The position numbers and the translations under genes are program-made. This document shows, in pieces, positions 8,487 through 15,903 of a stretch of DNA of 47,323 bases. The notes beneath the pieces were generated by a model. That model was not told the origin of the DNA, made no database searches, and was given only the letters and a program-made list of their open reading frames with translations. How positions within the stretch are numbered: the first letter of the stretch is position 1; every line of letters starts with the position of its first letter. The stretch comes from Sulfurirhabdus sp043759595 (GTDB lineage Bacteria > Pseudomonadota > Gammaproteobacteria > Burkholderiales > SMCO01), in contig JAYVLG010000071.1 of NCBI GenBank assembly GCA_043759595.1, forward strand, positions 1-47,323. Direction: 5' to 3'.

Positions 8487-8915
8487 TTAAATATCCAATG
8501 CTACAGGTTGCTGAGCAATATGTGGATGCTCCGCACCAGCGTAGCACTTGAGTTTTTTCAGCATGGCATAACCTAAGGGACCCTTAGGCAACATGCCTTT
8601 CACTGCTTTTTCAAGTGCACGACCTGGAAAACGAGCCTGCATTTTTGCAAAGTTTGTTTCATAAATACCGCCCGGATATCCGGTATGACGGTAGTAAATT
8701 TTGTCTTGTTCTTTATTGCCAGTAACACGCAATTTTTCCACATTAGTTACAACGATGTAATCACCGGTGTCTACGTGTGGTGTATAGATTGCTTTATGTT
8801 TACCGCGCAAACGGTGTGCAATCTCGCTAGCGAGACGGCCAAGAACTTTATCTGTGGCATCAACCACAAACCAGTCGTGTGTTACCTCATGCGATTTAGC
8901 AGAGAAGGTTTTCAT
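8487..8915 (-). CDS. rplM: 50S ribosomal protein L13 (uL13)
   Basis: L13 is an early-assembling large-subunit protein. The 142-aa sequence begins MKTFSAKSHEVTHDWFVVDA and carries the family segments VLGRLASEIAHRLRGKHKAIYTPH and MLPKGPLGYAMLKKLKCYAG. It is first in the rplM-rpsI operon. A good sigma70-like promoter lies 40-70 nt upstream, and minus-strand GAGGTTTCTGA precedes the ATG. Confidence 0.98.
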   Translation of the reverse strand: MKTFSAKSHEVTHDWFVVDATDKVLGRLASEIAHRLRGKHKAIYTPHVDTGDYIVVTNVEKLRVTGNKEQDKIYYRHTGYPGGIYETNFAKMQARFPGRALEKAVKGMLPKGPLGYAMLKKLKCYAGAEHPHIAQQPVALDI

Positions 8916-8955
8916 TCAGAAACCTCAGTCACTTATTAATTTGAGAAAGTCGCAA

Positions 8956-8985
8956 ATTTTATGTCAAAAGCCATCATGTTGTCAA
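8956..8985 (-). promoter_or_regulatory. Promoter of rplM-rpsI
   Basis: Minus-strand TTGACA (8985-8980), an 18-nt spacer and TAAAAT (8961-8956) form a near-consensus sigma70 promoter. The expected start is about 35 nt upstream of the rplM ATG, a normal distance for a ribosomal protein operon. Confidence 0.65.
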
Positions 8986-9092
8986 ACCATAATTGGATTA
9001 TTTCTTTTCCTGGCACACTTTAACATTCACTTAGCGTTAGTCCGATTGGCTTTTACCCATCTTACCATGTTTATTTCCACCTTCTGTTTTTG

Positions 9093-9197
9093 AAAAAAAA
9101 AGCGCAACCTATTTAGGTTGCGCTAAAATCCACCAAAGAAGGGGGATGGAGGAGACACCATCAAGACGCTTATTAAGATGGGGAAGCGTCCAGATGT
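9093..9197 (-). ncRNA. Candidate small RNA with pyrimidine-rich loops and its own terminator
   Basis: A minus-strand transcript of about 105 nt is suggested. Its possible promoter is TTGCAC (9232-9227), 17 nt, then GATAAT (9209-9204). It ends in a terminator made of AGCGCAACCT, a 4-nt loop and AGGTTGCGCT (9124-9101), followed by a run of eight or nine T. Inside are two hairpins: a 7-bp stem GACGCTT/AAGCGTC with a loop containing CCCC (9190-9165), and a 5-bp stem GATGG/CCATC whose loop reads TGTCTCCT (9162-9145). No ORF of note lies inside, and no minus-strand gene to the right needs this terminator. CU-rich exposed loops can pair with Shine-Dalgarno sequences, as in several known riboregulators; that function is inferred. 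The -35 box is weak. Confidence 0.5.
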
Positions 9198-9299
9198 GTT
9201 AGCATTATCTAATATAATAATATTTTGTGCAACTATTTTTCTCTTCCTCCAGCATTCTTTTATTTACATTTTCTCTTTTTATCTAAAGTGGAATCACCC

Positions 9300-10043
9300 A
9301 TGAACTGGATTATTGTCAATTTTGTTAGCGCTTTTCTTCTTCCACCGATTAATTTACTCGTATTGGGCGCTGCGGGATTGGCCACCGTGAAAAAACATCC
9401 ACGATTAGGGAAAAGCCTTATCGTTACTTCATTTTTATTTCTTTTTATTCTATCGACCCCATATGCTGCAAGCACATTACTTGGCAGCCTTGAAACCTTC
9501 CCGGCTGTCACTTCACTCAATCCCAATGCTGGCGCTATCGTTATTTTAGGTGCTGGGGCCAATTCCAGCGCCCCTGAATATGGCGGCGATACAGTTGACG
9601 CCTTAAGTTTACAACGGGTGCGTTACGGAGCATCTTTACAGCGGCGGAGCGGGTTACCGATTTTGGTCAGCGGCGGAAACCCCGCAGGTGACACACCTGT
9701 TGGAGTGCTCATGAAAAATGCTTTAGAGCGGGATTTTCAAGTTCCGGCTCGCTGGGTAGAAGACCGTTCCAGTAACACTTATGAAAATGCCATGTTCAGC
9801 TATAAAATTTTGCACCAGTCGGGGATTGACACTATTTATCTGGTAACGCATGCATGGCACATGCCGAGGGCTGTTGCCACTTTTAAAAAGGCAGGTTTTC
9901 ACGTTATTCCTGCTCCCACCGTTTTTAGTTCTTATAAACATATCTCGTTAATGGATTTTATGCCTAACGCGCCAGCATTCCTCAAAAGTTACTACGCAAT
10001 TCATGAGATGATCGGGTTAGTGTGGTATCAGATCAAGAATTAA
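9300..10043 (+). CDS. YdcF/ElyC family protein (DUF218)
   Basis: This is a predicted inner-membrane protein with a DUF218 domain, 247 aa. Two hydrophobic segments span about residues 1-25 and 35-57. The domain then shows GAIVILGAGA, RVRYGASLQRRSGLPILVSGG, EDRSSNTYENA and VTHAWHMPRAVATFKKAGF, all signatures of the YdcF/SanA/ElyC group. Family members affect envelope integrity and lipid-carrier metabolism, but the reaction here is not known. I prefer the ATG at 9300, which follows AAAGTGGAA; the frame stays open to 9225, but that extension has no clear ribosome-binding site. A candidate small RNA is divergent from it. Confidence 0.85.
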   Translation: MNWIIVNFVSAFLLPPINLLVLGAAGLATVKKHPRLGKSLIVTSFLFLFILSTPYAASTLLGSLETFPAVTSLNPNAGAIVILGAGANSSAPEYGGDTVDALSLQRVRYGASLQRRSGLPILVSGGNPAGDTPVGVLMKNALERDFQVPARWVEDRSSNTYENAMFSYKILHQSGIDTIYLVTHAWHMPRAVATFKKAGFHVIPAPTVFSSYKHISLMDFMPNAPAFLKSYYAIHEMIGLVWYQIKN

Positions 10044-10107
10044 CAGGCCATTTACCTGATCTGTTAAGATGATGCGCAAAAATAGTTCATGAAAAGGATA
10101 TATTCGT

Positions 10108-10524
10108 ATGAAAGCACGTATTAAATGGGTTGAAGGAGTCAGTTTTTTAGGTGAAACGGAAAGCAATCATGCTGTATTGATGGATGGTTCGCCTGAAGCT
10201 GGCGGGCGTAATTTAGGTGCGCGCCCGATGGAGCTAATACTGCTTGGCTTGGGAGGATGCTCTTCCTTTGATGTTGTCCTCATTCTCAAAAAACAAAGGC
10301 AAGACATTACCGATTGCGTTGCGGAAATCAGTGCAGATAGAGCTGATAGCGACCCAAAAGTGTTTACCCGAATCCATCTGCACTTTATTGTCACTGGAAA
10401 AAACTTAAAACCAGAACAAGTTGAACGTGCCATCAAGCTGTCTGCAGAGAAATACTGCTCAGCCTCGATCATGATAGGTAAAACAGCTGAAATTACGCAT
10501 GATTTTGAGATTGTTGAAGTTTAA
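10108..10524 (+). CDS. OsmC family protein (YhfA-like)
   Basis: OsmC/Ohr-fold proteins are thiol peroxidases or related redox proteins. The 138-aa product resembles the YhfA branch: PMELILLGLGGCSSFDVVLIL carries the first conserved Cys and SAEKYCSASIMIG the second. Both redox cysteines are therefore in place. AAAAGGATA lies upstream of the ATG at 10108. It is a single gene downstream of the YdcF-like gene, and a family-1 repeat follows its stop before the convergent DUF2322 gene. The physiological substrate is unknown. Confidence 0.88.
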   Translation: MKARIKWVEGVSFLGETESNHAVLMDGSPEAGGRNLGARPMELILLGLGGCSSFDVVLILKKQRQDITDCVAEISADRADSDPKVFTRIHLHFIVTGKNLKPEQVERAIKLSAEKYCSASIMIGKTAEITHDFEIVEV

Positions 10525-10558
10525 ATCCCACCTAAAACAACTTCTACACACAGAGCTT

Positions 10559-10585
10559 TCACCGCAGAGGCGCGGAGGCGCAGAG
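10559..10585 (+). repeat. Family-1 repeat (CACCGCAGAGGCGCGGAGG type), solo copy
   Basis: A single copy lies between the convergent osmC-like and DUF2322 genes. Its 25 bases from 10561 are identical to the inner end of the GxxExxY unit at 15472-15496 and, inverted, to 14465-14489. The motif consists of GCAGAGGCGC and GCGGAGGCGC half-units. Confidence 0.85.
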
Positions 10586-10605
10586 AAAACCGCCTCCCTA
10601 CTTCT

Positions 10606-10923
10606 TCACGCTGGGTAGCAGCGTACGGCGTAGTAAATATCTTTCTCGATGACTTCAAACAGGCGGTCTATGTTGGGATGTTTGCCGGGGTTCTGACGCG
10701 CATCTTCGGTGTGTTCTGCAAACAAATCCAGTGCTTCCTGTGCGGCTTTGGGGCCGATACCACCCCATTTCTTTGACACGTGATAGTAAACCCGAAACGA
10801 TCCCTGGCTGCCCGGCTTGTTTTCGATGCCGGCCTCTACCTCACCGCTTTCTCCAAACAATTTCATATTACCAAAACCATCTGTATTTTCCAGCGTTGCC
10901 AGATTTTCTTGAAAATTCTGCAT
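10606..10923 (-). CDS. DUF2322 family protein
   Basis: This 105-aa protein resembles the proteobacterial DUF2322 family, whose function is unknown. Recognisable parts are the N-terminal NFQENLATL, KPGSQGSFRVYYHVSKKWGG in the middle, and the highly conserved ALDLFAEHTEDARQNPGKHP followed by NIDRLFEVI. No signal peptide or membrane segment is visible, so it is probably cytoplasmic. I prefer the ATG at 10923 because AAGGAG lies about ten bases upstream; an ATG three codons earlier is too close to that site. It lies downstream of coq7 on the same strand, and the stop faces the repeat at 10559. Confidence 0.72.
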   Translation of the reverse strand: MQNFQENLATLENTDGFGNMKLFGESGEVEAGIENKPGSQGSFRVYYHVSKKWGGIGPKAAQEALDLFAEHTEDARQNPGKHPNIDRLFEVIEKDIYYAVRCYPA

Positions 10924-10965
10924 TGATACCATTACTCCTTACGTTTGTTATTACTGTGAAAGACA

Positions 10966-11592
10966 TCACACCCAATATGCGACGGTTGTCATGATCTTTG
11001 CATTGAGTTTCATTGCTTGCTGAACGGGCTTTGGCAGCGCCACACCGCCATGCTGCAGGGCGGTGGTTGCGTGTTTTGCTTCATCTTCTCTCATTTGTAC
11101 CAGCACAGCATGACTTTTTTCATCTTGCGCTGGCAAACGCTGCAAATGCCCTTCGAGATGTGCGCCCACTTGATGTTCCGTTTCAGCCAGAAACCCCAGA
11201 CTCCATTTATCACCCATTGCACCAGCCAGTGCACCGATGGCCAAGGAGCCGGTATACCATAAAGGATTGAGGAAACTTTTGTGGGTGCCCAATGCCTGAA
11301 TCCGGCTTTCGCACCAGGCCAGATGTTCGGTTTCTTCAGCCGCTGCCTGTTCGAGCGCTTTTTGGGTCAGAGGATCTTGCGCGGTCAGGGCTTGCCCTTG
11401 ATAGAGCGCTTGAGCACAGATTTCGCCACTGTGATTGATGCGCATCAGGGCACCTGCCAAGCGCTTTTCTGTCTCGGTCAAATCCTGCTCTGGCAAATCT
11501 GCTCCGGGCAAGGGTCTTGCTGTTTGCGCTTTCGCAAACAGGGTACGCAAACCTTTATCAAAATTAATAATGACGTGATCTATATTCAGCAT
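10966..11592 (-). CDS. coq7: 3-demethoxyubiquinol 3-hydroxylase (Coq7 type)
   Basis: Coq7 is a di-iron monooxygenase that carries out the last ring hydroxylation in ubiquinone synthesis. The 208-aa sequence shows the duplicated iron-binding pattern: MRINHSGEICAQALY, AAAEETEHLAWCESRI, FLAETEHQVGAHLEGHL and MREDEAKHATTAL. Hydrophobic helices (YTGSLAIGALAGAMG) fit a membrane-associated enzyme. It replaces UbiF of E. coli and complements the two flavin hydroxylase genes at 30369-32713. The ATG overlaps the stop of the upstream glcF-like gene by seven bases, so the two are translationally coupled. Confidence 0.95.
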   Translation of the reverse strand: MLNIDHVIINFDKGLRTLFAKAQTARPLPGADLPEQDLTETEKRLAGALMRINHSGEICAQALYQGQALTAQDPLTQKALEQAAAEETEHLAWCESRIQALGTHKSFLNPLWYTGSLAIGALAGAMGDKWSLGFLAETEHQVGAHLEGHLQRLPAQDEKSHAVLVQMREDEAKHATTALQHGGVALPKPVQQAMKLNAKIMTTVAYWV

Positions 11593-12881
11593 TTTCCGGT
11601 AAACCCCATTTGCCTGGCCAATAAAGTGACAGGATGTATGACTTCAATTTGCACGCCTTGACTTCGTAGCCCTTGCGCCAGCCACAGGGCGCAACCTACA
11701 TTGGACGTAGCCAGATAAGTTATATCGCACTGACGCAATGCCTTCATTTTATCATCCCGCAGCAAACCTGCCATCTCTGGTTGCTGTAAATGATACAGTC
11801 CAGCCGCTCCGCAACATTGGTCATTGCCTGCCAAAGGCTCGATGACTGCCTGAGGAATGCGCGCCAGCAACATATACACTGATTTTTCAGAATGAAGCAC
11901 ATTGCGCAGTGTACAGGGGTCGTGCACCATAATCCTGGCATCCAGCGGGGTTAAAGTGACGCCCTCCCACCCTTGTGTACGGGATAAGAACGCACTGATA
12001 TCCACGACCTTGGTCGCAATATCAGCTCCCTCCAGACCAATTATGTGATTGTACTCACTTAACATGGCGCCGCAACCGGATGCGGCCGAAATAATCGCAT
12101 CAAGTTTTAACCCTTCAAATGCCCGACTGTTCTGCCTTGCTGACTGTGCCGATTCATCCGTAAAGCCTGCATGCTGGTGCATTGCACCACAACACCCCTG
12201 CTGCTTGGGAACATGCACCGTATATCCCATGCGAGTCAGCACAAATATCGATGCATTCAGCACTTCAACATCCGTCAAACGTGCCACACAGCCCAGAAAC
12301 AGCCCTACCTCTCCTCTCACTGCTCCTTGAACCGGGTAAATTTCATTCCAATTGTGAATGGCAGGCAATTCAGGCAACTCAGCTTCCAACCCTTCCAAAC
12401 CAAAATGCTGTAATAAGTTAGATTTTCGGAGCAAGTATTGCAAACCAGATTGCTGGTACAGACGAATTACTCGCCCGATAGATCTTAGTTTAAAGGGGTT
12501 ATTTACAACGCTACTTAATGCTCGATAACGTTTAGCCCCTGAGCGAGGGTTTGGCCTGTTTTGTTTAATAAATGATCGAACACCATCCACCACACTCCCA
12601 TATTCCACTTTTGAGGGGCAGGCGTTTTCACAGGCACGACAGGTCAGACACAAATCAATATGCTGGATAAAGCGCTCACTGATGGGCAATTTATTTTCCA
12701 GCACTGCCTTCATCAAGGCGATACGACCACGCGGAGAATCAGCTTCGGATTTTGTTTTACGATAGGTAGGACAATGGGGCAGACACAGGCCACAGGCAAC
12801 GCAGCGATTGGCAGCCTGAATAATTTCATTCAGACCAGCAGAGTGGGGTATTAATGGCAAAACTATCGACATGCTTGCCAT
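11586..12881 (-). CDS. glcF: Iron-sulfur oxidoreductase subunit (GlcF-like)
   Basis: The protein resembles the iron-sulfur subunit of glycolate oxidase. Two 4Fe-4S motifs lie near the N-terminus: CVACGLCLPHCPTY and CLTCRACENACPSKVEYG. Two cysteine-rich CCG domains follow (QGCCGAMHQHAGF and NDQCCGAAGLYHL), which bind heterodisulfide-reductase-type clusters. At about 431 aa it has the usual GlcF length. No glcD or glcE flavin subunit is nearby, so its partner must be elsewhere, and the substrate may differ from glycolate. The start is uncertain: ATG at 12881, ATG at 12872 and a TTG at 12893 are all in frame, none with a good ribosome-binding site. Its stop overlaps the coq7 start. Confidence 0.8.
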   Translation of the reverse strand: MASMSIVLPLIPHSAGLNEIIQAANRCVACGLCLPHCPTYRKTKSEADSPRGRIALMKAVLENKLPISERFIQHIDLCLTCRACENACPSKVEYGSVVDGVRSFIKQNRPNPRSGAKRYRALSSVVNNPFKLRSIGRVIRLYQQSGLQYLLRKSNLLQHFGLEGLEAELPELPAIHNWNEIYPVQGAVRGEVGLFLGCVARLTDVEVLNASIFVLTRMGYTVHVPKQQGCCGAMHQHAGFTDESAQSARQNSRAFEGLKLDAIISAASGCGAMLSEYNHIIGLEGADIATKVVDISAFLSRTQGWEGVTLTPLDARIMVHDPCTLRNVLHSEKSVYMLLARIPQAVIEPLAGNDQCCGAAGLYHLQQPEMAGLLRDDKMKALRQCDITYLATSNVGCALWLAQGLRSQGVQIEVIHPVTLLARQMGFTGKC

Positions 12882-12922
12882 TATACGTAGCAAAGCACCA
12901 GCACGATCACAATCTGAAATAA

Positions 12923-12950
12923 AAAACGGGCGTCCGAAGACGCCCGTTTT
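12923..12950 (-). terminator. Rho-independent terminator of the porin gene
   Basis: AAAACGGGCGTC (12923-12934), a CGAA loop and GACGCCCGTTTT (12939-12950) form a perfect 12-bp stem. On the minus strand it follows the porin stop and runs into TTTTTTATTT. It also separates the porin from the glcF-like gene. Confidence 0.92.
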
Positions 12951-12986
12951 AAGACACTACAATTAATCTAGCTTAAATGAGCCAAA

Positions 12987-14129
12987 TTAGAAGTTGTGAA
13001 TCATACCTACGCTAACACCGCTGGTAGCTTGTGTACCAACAGATCCTGCGTTATCACCATGACCACTAGCTGAAACGCTGTATGCTGGGAACACGTTAGA
13101 AGTTGAATCGCCGTTTTTGTTGTTGGTTCTAGCATATGTAACATAGGCGGTTGTACGCTTGGACATAGCGTGGTCTGCACCCAAAGCCCACATAGAAGCA
13201 CCGGTGTTGCTTACGTTACCAATGTCTTTAGCTTTGTAGTATTGTGCTTTAAGGGTATTAGCAGCATCCAGTTTGAACGCAGCGCCCAGACCCCAAACCT
13301 TACGATCGTCATCGGTATTGGCAGCAGCAGTTGTATTCTTGGTATCTTCATACAAAGCAACCACTTTAGCTACGCCGAAATCATATCCACCGCTCAGACG
13401 CCAAGCTTTAGGTGCATCATTGGTACCGCCAACCTGATGCTTTTCCCAAGCCAAGCCAGCAAATACTGGACCGTTTGCGTAGATAGCAGCAACTGAGGTT
13501 GCGCTTGTAGCACCAATATTGTTTGCAGTACCAGCACCAGTACCAACATTAATGTTGGTAGCATAGCCAGCAATAACTTGGAAACCACTCATGGATGGAG
13601 AAGCGTACCATACCATGCTGGAAGGACGCAGATCCCAGCTACCGTTAGCTGCAACAGTTGCACCTGCGGCATTAACCAAAGTTGCTGAAGAAATCAGGTT
13701 ACGTGTATCACCCAATGTGTTGTTAAACAGGTCAACCTTACGACCAATGGTCTTGAACGGGGTGTCGTTTTTACCCAGATACACGCCACCGAAGCCACCG
13801 GTTAAACCTGCGAAGGTGTTACCACAACCTACGGTACCACCAGCGCAAGAGGTATCATCGTTACCTGTCCCACCAGCGCTAAAGTAGGTTTGAACTTGCC
13901 AAACAGCTTTCAGGCCATTGCCCAGATCTTCGTCACCGCTGAAAACGATGTTGGAAGAATTGCTGGAAACGTTGCTCATGGTCTGGTTTTGTGTGCCACC
14001 AGCATTGCCCTTGATTAAGTCGTATGAAAAATTCATTTGACCAGAAATTTTAACGTTACCACCATCAGCCATGGCAACAGGTGCTGCTAAAGCACTTGCA
14101 ATTGCCAATGCGATTAGTTTCTTGTTCAT
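12987..14129 (-). CDS. Outer-membrane porin (betaproteobacterial type)
   Basis: This is a predicted 16-strand general-diffusion porin that lets small solutes cross the outer membrane. The 380-aa precursor starts with a classic signal peptide (MNKKLIALAIASALAAPVAMA, cut before DGG). The mature part has alternating aromatic-hydrophobic strands, a loop with YLGKNDTPFKTIGRKVDLFNN and ends in VGMIHNF, the C-terminal Phe signal for barrel assembly. The ATG at 14129 follows GGAGAAACAC. The frame stays open for 41 more codons upstream, but these would sit before a perfect signal peptide. Two Cys in a loop (DTSCAGGTVGCGN) could form a disulfide. It has its own promoter and terminator. Confidence 0.93.
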   Translation of the reverse strand: MNKKLIALAIASALAAPVAMADGGNVKISGQMNFSYDLIKGNAGGTQNQTMSNVSSNSSNIVFSGDEDLGNGLKAVWQVQTYFSAGGTGNDDTSCAGGTVGCGNTFAGLTGGFGGVYLGKNDTPFKTIGRKVDLFNNTLGDTRNLISSATLVNAAGATVAANGSWDLRPSSMVWYASPSMSGFQVIAGYATNINVGTGAGTANNIGATSATSVAAIYANGPVFAGLAWEKHQVGGTNDAPKAWRLSGGYDFGVAKVVALYEDTKNTTAAANTDDDRKVWGLGAAFKLDAANTLKAQYYKAKDIGNVSNTGASMWALGADHAMSKRTTAYVTYARTNNKNGDSTSNVFPAYSVSASGHGDNAGSVGTQATSGVSVGMIHNF

Positions 14130-14227
14130 GTGTTTCTCCGTAAATTGGTTTGAGTTTACATTTTGCAACTGCCATTTAAAACTCGGCGTCGCAAAATTTA
14201 CCTCTCTAAAACTGAGAAGTTGAGCCC

Positions 14228-14257
14228 ATTGTGCCAAAGAGTGAAAAGTCATGACAA
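14228..14257 (-). promoter_or_regulatory. Possible porin promoter
   Basis: Minus-strand TTGTCA (14257-14252), 18 nt, then CACAAT (14233-14228) is the best sigma70-like pair upstream of the porin. It would give an untranslated leader of about 95 nt, common for abundant outer-membrane protein mRNAs. Confidence 0.4.
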
Positions 14258-14354
14258 GCTTTTAATGAGCAACAGGTAACATTGGTCATTCTTATTGTTG
14301 TTTTTTTGCAACATTGAATTATGGTCTTGCGAGAATTGCGCAGGGCGGTTTTTT

Positions 14355-14490
14355 ACCGCAGAGGCGCGGAGGAAAGCGAAGCTTGTAATAGCTGTAAACA
14401 GTGGCGCTACGGTTTTGCCAGACTGGATACTTACGAATCAAGCAATTTGGAATGCCTTTACTTTCTCTGCGCCTCCGCGCCTCTGCGGTT
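14355..14490. mobile_element. Non-autonomous element with family-1 terminal inverted repeats
   Basis: The left end ACCGCAGAGGCGCGGAGG (14355-14372) and the right end (14465-14490, the same motif inverted and extended by GCGCAGAG) bracket a core of about 92 bp without a convincing gene. The right end is identical over 26 bases to the inner end of the GxxExxY unit at 15471-15496. The layout is that of a miniature inverted-repeat element. It lies between the porin promoter region and the trpC stop; the rest of 14130-14522 shows nothing else besides the porin leader and possible promoter. Confidence 0.7.
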
Positions 14491-14522
14491 AAACGGCTTT
14501 AAATGAAAACAGGGAACGTCCC

Positions 14523-15365
14523 TTAACCAAACAACCTTGCCAGCTCCTGACCCGGATCAGAGGCGCGCATGAATGCTTCACCGACGAGGAAGGTGTGGAC
14601 GTTGTGATTACGCATGAGTGCGACGTCTTCTGGTTTGTGAATGCCGCTTTCGGTGACGACTATTCGGTCCGCAGGGATGTTTGACAACAATTCGAGGGTG
14701 GTTTCGAGGCGGGTTTCGAAGGTGCGCAAGTTTCGATTGTTGATGCCAATCAGGGGGGTGGTGAGTTGCAGGGCGATATCCAGTTCGGTGCTGTCGTGTA
14801 CTTCTACCAGTACGGCCATGCCTAGTTTATGGGCTAGTTTCTCCAGTTCCTGCATGGCGGCAAGATTGAAGGTTGCGGCACCCTCTCCCCTGCCCTCTCC
14901 CATCGAGGGAGAGGGGGTTTGAAAGGCGGCGACTATGATCAATATGGCATCGGCTCCCATTGCGCGGGCTTCGTAGACTTGATACGGGTCTATCATGAAA
15001 TCTTTGCGCAATACTGGCAGGTTACAGGCTGCGCGGGCTTGTTTGAGATATTCTGCATTCCCCTGAAAAAATTGCTCGTCTGTTAATACAGACAGGCAAG
15101 CTGCACCATGTTGGGCGTAGCTTTGTGCAATTTCGGCGGGATTGAAATTTTCGCGTAGCAGGCCTTTGCTGGGGCTGGCTTTTTTGATTTCTGAAATAAC
15201 AGCTGATTTGTCGGCCTGAATTTTGTTGCGAATGGCGGCTACAAAATCTCTTGGAGCGGGTTGTGCCTGGGCTTCTGCCTTGACCGCGTGTAACGGTTTT
15301 GCGACTTTTGCTGTGGCTACTTCTTGCGCTTTGACGGAGAGGATTTTATTTAGGATATCGGACAT
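14523..15365 (-). CDS. trpC: Indole-3-glycerol phosphate synthase with a repeat-encoded insertion
   Basis: TrpC closes the indole ring, turning CdRP into indole-3-glycerol phosphate. The TIM-barrel signatures are intact: ISEIKKASPSKG, VLRKDFMIDPYQVYEA, GADAILIIVAA, VLVEVHDSTEL, LIGINNRNLRTFE and VTESGIHKPED. The length is 280 aa, about 19 more than usual. The excess lies at residues 149-167 and reads QTPSPSMGEGRGEGAA, which is the translation of a palindromic repeat (DNA 14879-14920). It falls between a barrel strand and the following helix, so the enzyme may still fold. All catalytic residues appear kept. The ATG is preceded by GGTGA, which belongs to a family-1 repeat. Confidence 0.95.
   Translation of the reverse strand: MSDILNKILSVKAQEVATAKVAKPLHAVKAEAQAQPAPRDFVAAIRNKIQADKSAVISEIKKASPSKGLLRENFNPAEIAQSYAQHGAACLSVLTDEQFFQGNAEYLKQARAACNLPVLRKDFMIDPYQVYEARAMGADAILIIVAAFQTPSPSMGEGRGEGAATFNLAAMQELEKLAHKLGMAVLVEVHDSTELDIALQLTTPLIGINNRNLRTFETRLETTLELLSNIPADRIVVTESGIHKPEDVALMRNHNVHTFLVGEAFMRASDPGQELARLFG
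14879..14920. repeat. Family-2 palindromic repeat inside trpC
   Basis: The core is CCCTCTCCC (14893-14901), loop ATCGA and GGGAGAGGG (14907-14915), a perfect 9-bp stem, preceded by another CCCTCTCCCC. Over 42 bases it differs at only two positions from the copy at the start of the DUF559 gene (17589-17630). It is read in the same frame in both genes (MGEGRGEG on the minus strand). Confidence 0.92.
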
Positions 15366-15373
15366 AGTTTTTA

Positions 15374-15393
15374 TTCACCGCAAAGGCGCAGAG
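15374..15393 (+). repeat. Family-1 repeat end carrying the trpC ribosome-binding site
   Basis: The plus strand reads TTCACCGCAAAGGCGCAGAG. On the minus strand its terminal GGTGA lies 9 nt before the trpC ATG and is the only Shine-Dalgarno-like sequence there. The 75 bases between it and the GxxExxY unit contain no gene. Confidence 0.7.
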
Positions 15394-15468
15394 TAATTTA
15401 AATTAAGTTCAAGTACACCGGCACAAGAGTTACACATTATATTGCTCATATTTCCTAGCATGGTATTT

Positions 15469-15903
15469 TTAACCGCAGAGGCGCGGAGGCGCAGAGGTTT
15501 CTTGGAGCTGGTTCACTAGTCTCTTAATTCCAAGCTTTAGAATGGGAACATTGAAATTAATTAGCAGCCCTACGGTGCATGGGTATAGTTTGAGATAGGT
15601 TAGCAACTGCGCTTCATGAATTGGGGCTAGTTTTTCGACTGTTTTAAGTTCAATGATTACGCTTCCTTCAACAACCAAATCCAGCATATAACCACAATCC
15701 AGTTTTATATTCTTATAGCTGACTGGCAACGCTACTTGCCTGCGAAAACTGAGGCCTTGGCTGGATATTTCATAGCACAGGCACTCTTCATAGGCAGATT
15801 CCAACAGTCCGGGGCCTAGCGTACGGTGCACTTCAATTGCGCAACCAATGATCGCCTCGGTAATTTGGTTTTCACTCTGCGCCTCTGCGCCTCCGCGGTT
15901 CAT
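15469..15903 (-). CDS. GxxExxY protein (PD-(D/E)XK-like), repeat-bounded
   Basis: This 144-aa protein belongs to the GxxExxY family (PDDEXK_3 fold, nuclease-like; no activity has been shown to my knowledge). GLLESAY near residue 32 is the naming motif. LDLVVEGSVIIELKTVEKL supplies the D...ExK pattern of PD-(D/E)XK nucleases. Both ends are encoded by family-1 repeats: residues 2-9 (NRGGAEAQ) and the last eight (SAPPRLCG). The ATG overlaps the trpD stop as ATGA, and the TAA stop is formed by the repeat end GGTTAA. It is inserted between trpD and trpC on the same strand and should be co-transcribed. Homologues elsewhere also often have repeat-encoded termini. It has no evident role in tryptophan synthesis. 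Confidence 0.88.
   Translation of the reverse strand: MNRGGAEAQSENQITEAIIGCAIEVHRTLGPGLLESAYEECLCYEISSQGLSFRRQVALPVSYKNIKLDCGYMLDLVVEGSVIIELKTVEKLAPIHEAQLLTYLKLYPCTVGLLINFNVPILKLGIKRLVNQLQETSAPPRLCG
15471..15900 (-). mobile_element. 430-bp unit with 26-bp terminal inverted repeats carrying the GxxExxY gene
   Basis: The ends are 15471-15496 and 15875-15900; one is the inverse of the other with two mismatches in 26 bases. The gene fills the whole unit. Only its ATG lies outside, in the three bases 15901-15903 contributed by the trpD tail. This is exactly the organisation expected of a small transposable or hitch-hiking cassette, though no transposase is encoded. No target-site duplication is obvious. 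Confidence 0.75.

Noticed and set aside
12987..14129. Several 60-110 codon frames on the opposite strand or other frames within the porin gene
   Set aside because: All lie inside a well-supported porin with signal peptide and terminal Phe, and none has a start signal or family match.
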